NCBI GenBank assembly: GCA_030038715.1
Contig: JASHSO010000100.1
Span: 1 to 13,650, forward strand
Origin: Streptosporangiaceae bacterium
GTDB lineage: Bacteria; Actinomycetota; Actinomycetes; Streptosporangiales; Streptosporangiaceae
Direction: 5' to 3'
Length of the DNA: 13,650 nt
Shown: piece after piece, positions 6,863 through 13,650 of the stretch
How positions within the stretch are numbered: the stretch's first letter is position 1
Layout: the number at the start of each line of letters is the position of its first letter
The notes under the pieces: generated by a model
Told to the model about the DNA's origin: nothing
Databases searched by the model: none
What the model saw: the letters and a program-made list of their open reading frames with translations, nothing else
Program-made: the position numbers and the translations under genes

Positions 6863-8871
6863 CTGGCACCTTCAAGCGCGTAGCCTGCCTGCAGGAGATC
6901 GGCGCCCGCTGACTCTTCGGGCGCCCCCGCGGCCGCCAGGATCGCCGAGAACCGGCGCGCCTCCTCCTCCAGCAGCAGGCTGACCCTGTCATGCAGGTCG
7001 CGGCGAACCCTGGCCCCTATGTCGCGCAGTGCTCCAGCCCCGAACAGCGAGGTCAGCAGCTCCTGAGAGACTGCGCCGACGGATTCGACCGCGTGCACGT
7101 CTGCGGCGGCGTAGCCGAGTATGCCGATCGACAACAGCAGCGCCAGTGACTGGTCGTCAAAGGAAACGACCCGGGCTATCGACCGCCTCGTCACGTTCTC
7201 GGCCTGCACAAGATGGCGAACATGTTCCTGCCAGTTGCCGATCGCCCTGGCAGCCACCGCCGCCAGTCCCGGGCTAGCCCTGGCTAGCAAGTCCGGGCTG
7301 GTTCGCTCGGCCGTGCCGTTCGGCTCGGTCAGGACGCCCAGGTCCGCCAGCGCAGCCGCTACGAAGTCCGCCTCGCTTCCCAGCGCGCCGTTACCTAGCG
7401 TGCCCGAGGCCCCGGCCAGCTCGGCGAGCAGCGCGGCGCCAGCCGGTTGCCGCTGCCAGCTCGCCACGGCCTGCTCGGCGGCACGATCGGCGGTGGCGCT
7501 GACGAGGGATTCCAGGCCCTCCTGGAGTGCTTCCCGCAGCGCCTCGGCCCGCGCCGGCAGCCGCTGCTTCTTGGGCTTAGCGCTCGGTCCGCGCCGACGC
7601 TTGACCTGCAAGGTCCGGACCAAGTCACCGGTCCCTGCGAAGTCCTGCCAGCGGGCGAGCACCTCGCCGCGAAGCAACGAGCCGTCCCCGGTGGCCTCGT
7701 CCAGCTCGGTCAGGCTGGCCGCGTAGGCCGACTCGACCGACTCGCGCAACTGGGTGAGGGAGTCCTGCTGGGCTGCGACCTGATTGGCCAGTGCGGGAAC
7801 GCGGTTGCGGAAAGTGTCTAGCACACCAGACATTGTCTGGGTAAGCACGGCGACGCGGCGGTCCTCGCGCCGGGCCGTGTCCGACAGCCAATTCCTGACC
7901 GGTTCGGCAACCACCGCGGGCAGGCGCGAGTCGGTGACGACCGTCTCAGGTATCACGAATCGCCGGACCTCGCGCAGTCCGTTGGCCTCCAGCATCGCGT
8001 CGAAGTGAGCTACAAGCTGCGGGGCCGCTGCTGGCGGCACCCGGGAGAGGGTGACGGCAAGCGACGCGCCGCGGTCACGAGCATCCTTCAGCATGTCCCA
8101 CACGGCCGCGTCGGCGTAGCGGCGAGCCGTGGTCACGAAGAGCCAGAGGTCCGACGCATCCAGGAACTGGTGCGCGAACTCCCGGTGCGCTTCCACTACC
8201 GAGTCGATGTCGGGCGTGTCCAGTATGGCGACGCCCTCCGGCATTCCCTCGCAGGCAGCGAGCACGAGCAGGCCGTCCCTGCCAGGCATCGCCAGGCCCT
8301 GCTGGCGCACGCGGGGCAACGTCGGCAAGAACACGTTCTCCGCGAACCAGTGGATGTCCTTTGGGTGGCAGGCAAGGACCGGGCTGTTGGTAGTCGGGCG
8401 CCGGATGCCGGTAGCGCTGACCTCCTTGCCGACCACGCTGTTCACTAGGGTCGACTTGCCGGCACCCGTCGATCCCACCAGGGCGATCAGGATGGGTGCA
8501 CCCGACTGGCGCAGCCGCGGGAGCAGGTAGTCATCTATCTGGCTCAGCAACTTGAGCCGTTCAGCCCGGGCTGCGGCGACACCAGGGACCTCCAGCGGCA
8601 GTGGCATCGTGACCAGGCAGCGCCGCAAGGCCTGCAGCGCCGCCTCGAGCTTGCGGGCGTCTACCCTGACGTACTCCTCCTGCTCGGGTGCGTCGCTTTC
8701 GGCCACCCCGGGCTCGGTTGGCTCTTGGCCGGGAGCCGCTGGCGTACGCAGCGTGACCTCAGGGGCAGCGACGCCGGTGGCAGTGCCCGCGGCCCGCGCC
8801 GAAACCGAGAACGGCCCGCCGGTCTCGCCTCGCGGCACCGGTGCCGCGGCGGCTTCCTGTCCTTCGGTCAT
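6859..8871 (-). CDS. Dynamin-like GTPase, first of a tandem pair (DynA-like)
   Basis: A 670-residue GTPase with a disordered Pro/Ala/Gly-rich N-terminus (1-65). The P-loop GSTGAGKS is at 133-140, GIRRPTTNSPVL (155-166) contains the switch-I Thr, and the G3-like DTPDIDS is at 218-224. Where the N/TKxD G4 motif is expected there is only TLSRVPP (274-280), so base recognition is degenerate. The rest is mostly helical, with heptad-like stretches (about 355-390 and 440-470), a basic patch (424-437) and one moderately hydrophobic segment (about 575-592) that might touch membrane. It should act with the overlapping downstream GTPase at the membrane, probably in cell division or sporulation septation as described for Streptomyces DynA/DynB. 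The ATG at 8871 has AGGAG about ten bases upstream and GGGAAGG directly before it. Upstream is a 360-base non-coding gap that should hold its promoter. Confidence 0.84.
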   Translation of the reverse strand: MTEGQEAAAAPVPRGETGGPFSVSARAAGTATGVAAPEVTLRTPAAPGQEPTEPGVAESDAPEQEEYVRVDARKLEAALQALRRCLVTMPLPLEVPGVAAARAERLKLLSQIDDYLLPRLRQSGAPILIALVGSTGAGKSTLVNSVVGKEVSATGIRRPTTNSPVLACHPKDIHWFAENVFLPTLPRVRQQGLAMPGRDGLLVLAACEGMPEGVAILDTPDIDSVVEAHREFAHQFLDASDLWLFVTTARRYADAAVWDMLKDARDRGASLAVTLSRVPPAAAPQLVAHFDAMLEANGLREVRRFVIPETVVTDSRLPAVVAEPVRNWLSDTARREDRRVAVLTQTMSGVLDTFRNRVPALANQVAAQQDSLTQLRESVESAYAASLTELDEATGDGSLLRGEVLARWQDFAGTGDLVRTLQVKRRRGPSAKPKKQRLPARAEALREALQEGLESLVSATADRAAEQAVASWQRQPAGAALLAELAGASGTLGNGALGSEADFVAAALADLGVLTEPNGTAERTSPDLLARASPGLAAVAARAIGNWQEHVRHLVQAENVTRRSIARVVSFDDQSLALLLSIGILGYAAADVHAVESVGAVSQELLTSLFGAGALRDIGARVRRDLHDRVSLLLEEEARRFSAILAAAGAPEESAGADLLQAGYALEGAR

Positions 8872-9231
8872 CCTTCCCGGTCTCCTGCCCCAGGCTAGAG
8901 TTGCTCGTCATGAGCCGTCGTGGGGACGGTCCACGTCACGTCATTGGCCGGATCCTGCTCCTCGCCTGACCCGCGATGCAGCAACTGCGAGGTAATCCGC
9001 TGGCGGGCCAGAGGAGCCTGGAATGCATGCCACCGCCGCGCTGAAGACACCTCACCACAATCACGGCTCTCAAGCGCCTCAGCACCCCCTTGTCCGGCAC
9101 TCGGGGCGACAACATCCAGGCCTAGAGGTAGTTGTGCGTCGCAAAGGCAGATTACCGTCACCAGCGCTGAAACGGGAGCAGACGTGGTCACCAGTCCGCC
9201 GGCACGGGCAGGCTCGCACCGCGACCGCCGG
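8872..9231. other. Non-coding gap between the bluB-cobT fusion gene and the dynA-like gene
   Basis: Three hundred and sixty bases without a supportable gene. A minus-strand frame at 8895-9191 (GTG start) exists, but its third codon positions are not GC-rich as in its neighbours and its product matches nothing recognisable. The gap should contain the 3' end of the cobalamin operon transcript and the promoter of the dynamin pair. Two small repeats are visible: TTGTC-N13-GACAA (9090-9112), a possible regulator site, and a direct repeat GTCACCAG at 9157-9164 and 9187-9194. A minus-strand TAGCCT shortly before the dynA-like gene could be a -10 but has no matching -35. No T-tailed terminator hairpin was found. 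Confidence 0.6.
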
Positions 9232-10971
9232 CTAGTCCTTCTCCGTAACCCCGGCCGAGTCGAACGTCGCGACGTCCCGTAGCGCGCGAACCGCGCTCTG
9301 CACGATCGGCAGCGCCAGCAGCGCGCCGGTGCCCTCGCCGAGACGCATGCCGAGGTCGACGAGCGGGCGCAGGCCGAGCTGCGCCATGCTGATCGTGTGC
9401 CCGGGCTCGGCCGAGCGGTGCCCGGCTATCAGGCAGCACGCACTGCCGGGCGCAAGCGCGCAGGCCGCCAGCGCGGCCGCCCCGGCGATGACGCCGTCAA
9501 GGATGACCGGGATTCGCAGCGCCGCGGCCGCGATCACGAAACCCGCCAGGGCTGCGTGCTCAAAGCCTCCAACAGCGGCCAGCGTGCCCACTGGGTCGGC
9601 CGGGTCAGGCTGGTGCAGCGCGAGGCCGCGGCGCACGACCGCGACCTTCCTGGCCAACCTCTCATCGTCGATGCCGGTGCCGCGCCCGGTCACGCGGGCA
9701 GCGTCCTCGCCCGTGAAAGCGCAGATCAAGGCCGCCGACGCCGTGGTGTTGGCGATCCCCATGTCGCCGGTCAGCAGGCATCGGTTACCCGCGACGACTA
9801 GGTCTCGAGCCACCTCGATGCCGACACTGATGGCCGCGATCGCCTGATCGCGGCTCATCGCCGGCCCACTGGTGAAGTCCGCAGTTCCCCTGGCGATCTT
9901 GCGCGGAAGCAAGCCGGGCATGGCGCTAAGATCACCGCTGACGCCGACGTCGACAACCAGCACCTCCGCGCCCGCCTGCGCGGCGAAGGCATTGACCACG
10001 GCTCCGCCCGCCAGGAAGTTGGCCACCATCTGGCCCGTGACCTCCTGCGGCCAGGGAGTGACCCCTTGCGCATGCACACCGTGGTCGGCCGCGAACACGG
10101 CCACCGCCGCAGGCTCAGGCAGCGGCGGCGGGCAGTCACCGGCGAGGCCGGCGAGCTGCACGGACACGTCCTCGAGCACACCGAGCGAGCCCGCGGGCTT
10201 GGTCATCGCGGCCTGCCGCTGCCTGGCCGCCGCCATCGCAGCGGCATCCAGCGGCGAAATGGCATCCAGGACGTCGTCGATCAAGCTCACCGCGTCCCGG
10301 CCGGGAAGCTGATGCCTGCCGTATTCCGCAGAGTGCACCGCCCACGCCAGCGGTCGCCTGCGGGCCCACCCGGTCAGCTCGAGTTCCGGCTCGGACCCGA
10401 ACTCTGCCACGAAGCCAACGCACAGGTAGGCGACCACCTGCAGGTGGGCCGGCAGGCCCAGTTCGGCGGCGAGCTCGCGCTCGTCGAAGAAGCTCACCCA
10501 GCCCACCCCGAGCCCCTCGGCCCGTGCTGCGAGCCACAAGTTCGCGACCGCGAGCACGCTGGAGTAGGCGGCAGTCTGCGGCTGAGCGTGGCGGCCGAGG
10601 GTGTGCCGCCCGCCGCGGGTCGGGTCACACGTCACGACGATGTTGAGCGGCGCCTGCAGGATCGCCTCGGTCTTGAGTGCGTCGAAGGCGCGTGCGCGTG
10701 CTCCCGGCAACTCCGCGGCATACTCCTGGCGAGCGCGCTCGGCCAGCGCCTTGATCCTCGCTCGCTGGTCCGGGTCGGTGATGAGGACGAAGTCCCAGGG
10801 CTGGCTGAGGCCGACCGACGGCGCCCGGTGCGCCGCAGCCAGTACCCGATCGATCACCTCGGCCGGCACCGGGTCGGCCAGGAAGCCGCGGCGGACGTCC
10901 CGACGTTCTTCGATCACCCGGTAGACGGCGGCCCGCTGGTCGTCTGGGTAGGCGTTCCCCGCCGCCGTCAC
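9232..10971 (-). CDS. BluB-CobT fusion: 5,6-dimethylbenzimidazole synthase and nicotinate-nucleotide:DMB phosphoribosyltransferase
   Basis: A 579-residue two-domain enzyme. Residues about 10-220 are BluB, an FMN-dependent nitroreductase-fold enzyme that cuts reduced flavin with O2 to give dimethylbenzimidazole (DMB). Visible motifs are RRDVRRGF (23-30), AHRAPSVGLSQPWDF (47-61) and GVGWVSF (155-161); Asp25 and Ser160 correspond to residues important in BluB as far as I can align by eye. Residues about 230-570 are CobT, which joins DMB to nicotinate mononucleotide to give alpha-ribazole phosphate. Its motifs are KPAGSLG (258-264), ADHGV (295-299), GDMGIANTT (402-410), GHRSAEPGH (517-525) and RLGEGTGALL with the likely catalytic Glu546. 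Fusion couples making the cobalamin lower ligand to activating it. The start is GTG at 10971 with a weak GGCAGG upstream. cobH ends 15 bases upstream, so the two form an operon. Both domains look complete. Confidence 0.95.
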   Translation of the reverse strand: MTAAGNAYPDDQRAAVYRVIEERRDVRRGFLADPVPAEVIDRVLAAAHRAPSVGLSQPWDFVLITDPDQRARIKALAERARQEYAAELPGARARAFDALKTEAILQAPLNIVVTCDPTRGGRHTLGRHAQPQTAAYSSVLAVANLWLAARAEGLGVGWVSFFDERELAAELGLPAHLQVVAYLCVGFVAEFGSEPELELTGWARRRPLAWAVHSAEYGRHQLPGRDAVSLIDDVLDAISPLDAAAMAAARQRQAAMTKPAGSLGVLEDVSVQLAGLAGDCPPPLPEPAAVAVFAADHGVHAQGVTPWPQEVTGQMVANFLAGGAVVNAFAAQAGAEVLVVDVGVSGDLSAMPGLLPRKIARGTADFTSGPAMSRDQAIAAISVGIEVARDLVVAGNRCLLTGDMGIANTTASAALICAFTGEDAARVTGRGTGIDDERLARKVAVVRRGLALHQPDPADPVGTLAAVGGFEHAALAGFVIAAAALRIPVILDGVIAGAAALAACALAPGSACCLIAGHRSAEPGHTISMAQLGLRPLVDLGMRLGEGTGALLALPIVQSAVRALRDVATFDSAGVTEKD

Positions 10972-10986
10972 GCCCGGCCTGCCACG

Positions 10987-11664
10987 CTACCAGGCCGCCA
11001 GGTCGTCGTCGGGACCCAGCGGCGGGCCACCAGGACCCCACCCGGCGCGCGACCCGGTGGCCGCTAGCGCGTGCCGCAGCAGCGCGTTGCAGGCGGCAGC
11101 GGCCACCGCGGGACCGCCCTTCCCCGACACGTTGCTCATCGAGGGCAGCCCGCTGGCCCGCAGTGCCTGCTTTGCTTCCGCCGCGCCTATCAAGCCCGCC
11201 GGAAGACCGATGACGAACGCGGGCTCGACGCGGCGGCTCAAGATCTCGGCCAGCGCCGCGGCGCTGCCGCCCACGACCCAGACCGCGCCGGGGCCGGCCT
11301 CGCCGAAGGCGAGCCGCACCGCGGCGGCCGCCCTCGTGATCGACGCGGTCCGAGCCAGCCTTCTGGTCAGCGGCTCGTTGATCTTGCACAGGACCGGGCA
11401 TTTCGTGATCCCGGCCGCCACCATCGCCGCGTCGGCGATCACCGGCGCACCAGCGGCCAGCGCCGCAACGGCCTCGGCCAGCCCATCTTCATCACATTTT
11501 ATATCGGTAAAATAGTCATAATCCGCGCTGGCGTGGATCACGCGCTCAGTGACGTCGCGACTGAACTTGGGCAGCCTGGACAGATCAAGCTTCGCCCGCA
11601 GCACCCGGTATGACTCCTCGATGACCGGGTCTATTACCGCTGAGGACCTCTCCGGCCAGGTCAC
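10987..11664 (-). CDS. cobH: Precorrin-8X methylmutase (cobalt-precorrin-8 methylmutase)
   Basis: A 225-residue protein from the GTG at 11664, close to the 210 residues of Pseudomonas denitrificans CobH. It catalyses the methyl migration from C-11 to C-12 that turns precorrin-8X into hydrogenobyrinate, or the cobalt version (CbiC), in the cytoplasm. Visible marks: VIHASADYDY with the catalytic His at residue 44 (His43 in P. denitrificans), AGAPVIADAAMVAAGI, and the family signature around GLPAGLIGAAEAKQAL. A longer frame back to an ATG at 11835 would add 57 poorly conserved residues and run through the structured leader, so it was rejected. The GTG at 11664 has G-rich and AGGAAG stretches (11669-11681) upstream. 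The bluB-cobT fusion follows after 15 bases. Oddity: thirteen successive codons around residues 48-60 are strikingly AT-rich (see palindrome entry). Confidence 0.93.
   Translation of the reverse strand: MTWPERSSAVIDPVIEESYRVLRAKLDLSRLPKFSRDVTERVIHASADYDYFTDIKCDEDGLAEAVAALAAGAPVIADAAMVAAGITKCPVLCKINEPLTRRLARTASITRAAAAVRLAFGEAGPGAVWVVGGSAAALAEILSRRVEPAFVIGLPAGLIGAAEAKQALRASGLPSMSNVSGKGGPAVAAAACNALLRHALAATGSRAGWGPGGPPLGPDDDLAAW
11496..11513. repeat. AT-rich palindrome inside cobH
   Basis: ATTTTA-TATCGG-TAAAAT is a perfect 6-bp inverted repeat with a 6-base spacer. It sits in a stretch (about 11484-11522) where GAT, TAT, TTT, ATA, AAA, TGT and GAA codons replace the GC-ending codons used elsewhere in the gene. 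The frame stays open through it. It could be a regulator site, an internal promoter element or a patch of foreign or mutated sequence. No function can be assigned. Confidence 0.5.
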
Positions 11665-11744
11665 GACGCCCCCCACTTCCTCAGGCCCAACGGCAGCAAG
11701 CCCGCCACCCGGCTCTGGACCAGCGCCATTGGCCTTCCAGCATG

Positions 11745-11832
11745 ACACAGCGGGTCTCCGCGGAGCGCGCCATCGCTGACTGAGCACCGCATCGCTGCGG
11801 GGGGCCGCTGGCCGGAGCGAGCGCGTTCCGGT
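11745..11832 (-). promoter_or_regulatory. Structured leader of cobH, candidate diverged cobalamin riboswitch
   Basis: Between gtrA and cobH the minus strand has a folded-looking leader. It starts with CCGGA-N10-TCCGG (about 11813-11832), then CCCCCCGCAGCGATGCGG with a perfect CCGCA-GCGA-TGCGG tetraloop hairpin. Last is GCGGAGACCCGC (11750-11761), which contains the GGAGACC core of the cobalamin riboswitch B12 box. Order and context (a cobalamin operon, actinobacterial DNA) fit a cobalamin riboswitch. However, the GGTGCNAATCC block is poor and the B12-box match may just be part of a 4-bp hairpin. The motif CAGCGATG occurs twice here (11771-11778 and 11790-11797). Confidence 0.32.
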
Positions 11833-11833
11833 C

Positions 11834-11851
11834 AAAAGCCCAGCACGGGGC
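11834..11851 (-). terminator. Weak hairpin with T4 tail after gtrA
   Basis: On the minus strand, seven bases past the gtrA stop, GCCC-CGTGCT-GGGC is followed by TTTT. The 4-bp stem is short for an intrinsic terminator. It is nevertheless the only T-tailed hairpin noticed in the window, and it lies between gtrA and the cobH leader. It may separate the two transcripts or belong to the 5' edge of the leader fold. Confidence 0.25.
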
Positions 11852-11857
11852 GAGCCG

Positions 11858-12406
11858 TCAGCTTGTCACCTTGGGCTGAATGACCTCGTCGCCCGGCACT
11901 GTCTGGCCGCCCTTGCCGCCCTTATTGCTGAACAGGAAGTAGTGGAAGATCAGGAAGCGGCACACGAACGTCACGCAGTTCATCGCGAAGTACGCGCCGT
12001 TGACGACGAGGTGTCGCGCCAAGTGGTGCAGGCCCATCGAGTGGGCCCAGCTGTTGGCGAAGTGCGTGGTCAGGCCGAGGATGACCCACACCGCGACCGA
12101 CACGATCCAGAACGGCAATGTCTCCCGCAGCAGGTCGGGCTTGCCCTTGCGCTCCCAAGCCCAGCGGCTCATCACGTAGCTCACCGCTGCCGCGACCATC
12201 GAGGCGAGGAAGCCCGAGGTGAATCCGCCCAGGTTGAACGGACCGGTCAAGATGATCAGCACAACCTGGCTAGTGATCACCGCCGCCACGGCCGCTGGGA
12301 CAAACCGCAGGAAGCGCATGCCGGCCTCGGTCCGCAGCTTGCGCTCGAGCGGGGCAGGAGCCAGACGCCAGGCGGCGCGGGTGATCTTCTCCGGTACGGC
12401 GGCCAT
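11858..12406 (-). CDS. GtrA-family membrane protein
   Basis: A 182-residue protein with four predicted membrane helices (about 33-54, 61-80, 97-114 and 134-158) and a short soluble C-terminal tail. This is the layout of the GtrA/DPMS family (PF04138). Motifs in keeping with the family are the RFVPAAVAAVITSQVVLI opening helix, SYVMSRWAWERKG after helix 2 and FVCRFLIFHYFLFS at the end. Members are linked to flipping or handling polyprenyl-phosphate-linked sugars for surface glycans. The ATG at 12406 has AGGAAG just upstream. It is divergent from the sqdB gene with 235 bases between the starts, so it may handle a lipid-linked sugar in the same pathway; that link is inference. Downstream on the same strand is the cobH operon, which looks functionally unrelated. 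Confidence 0.87.
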   Translation of the reverse strand: MAAVPEKITRAAWRLAPAPLERKLRTEAGMRFLRFVPAAVAAVITSQVVLIILTGPFNLGGFTSGFLASMVAAAVSYVMSRWAWERKGKPDLLRETLPFWIVSVAVWVILGLTTHFANSWAHSMGLHHLARHLVVNGAYFAMNCVTFVCRFLIFHYFLFSNKGGKGGQTVPGDEVIQPKVTS

Positions 12407-12510
12407 CAGCTTCCTAGCTTAGGACGGGACTATTTTCAAGCGAGACAGGTATACAGTACGGGAACTCTAGAAGGGCTTCGTGCGAAACCCAGCTGCCGTG
12501 CCGAACTTCC

Positions 12511-13650
<1,140 letters not shown>

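Noticed and set aside
8895..9191. 98-residue minus-strand frame in the gap before the dynA-like gene
   Set aside because: Third codon positions are not GC-rich, no ribosome-binding site stands out, and the product is not recognisable.
11665..11835. 57-residue extension of CobH from the ATG at 11835
   Set aside because: It exceeds the family length and would translate the structured leader; the GTG at 11664 fits the family start.
12450..12457. TATACAGT as the sqdB or gtrA -10 box
   Set aside because: No acceptable -35 at 16-18 bases on either strand; kept only as a possibility.

Overview
The window is high-GC DNA with GTG starts, short intergenic gaps and gene neighbourhoods typical of Actinomycetes. 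Its dynamin pair, second single-strand binding protein and membrane kinase suggest a filamentous or sporulating actinobacterium. The sequence alone does not fix the genus. Eleven protein-coding genes can be supported; the first and last run off the window. No rRNA, tRNA, CRISPR array or insertion sequence was seen.

Left part (1-3727): a Ser/Thr protein kinase with one membrane segment and a small outer domain (plus strand, 5' end missing) converges tail to tail with ettA (minus strand), an ABC-F translation factor. Upstream of ettA is an SSB-family gene with a non-canonical C-terminus. The ssb-ettA neighbourhood is known from other actinobacteria, including M. tuberculosis.

Middle (3927-8871, all minus): an AbiEii-type nucleotidyltransferase and an XRE-type DNA-binding protein form a compact toxin-antitoxin-like pair. 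Its promoter appears leaderless and has a palindrome over the -10. Upstream lie two overlapping dynamin-like GTPases of the Streptomyces DynA/DynB kind. The pair looks like an accessory cassette set between ssb and the dynamin operon. A non-coding gap of 360 bases follows (8872-9231).

Right part (9232-11857, minus): a two-gene cobalamin operon, cobH followed by a bluB-cobT fusion that joins synthesis of the lower ligand dimethylbenzimidazole to its activation. The cobH leader is structured and may be a diverged cobalamin riboswitch. An AT-rich 18-bp palindrome lies inside the cobH coding sequence.

Far right (11858-13650): a GtrA-family membrane protein gene (minus) is divergent from sqdB (plus, 3' end missing), encoding UDP-sulfoquinovose synthase. 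The leader of sqdB holds two clear stem-loops. Together they suggest a sulfoquinovose-containing glycolipid or glycan pathway continuing beyond the window.

The best candidates for something under-described are the promoter architecture of the nucleotidyltransferase/XRE pair and its placement, the sqdB leader structures with the GtrA partner, and the low-GC palindrome in cobH.
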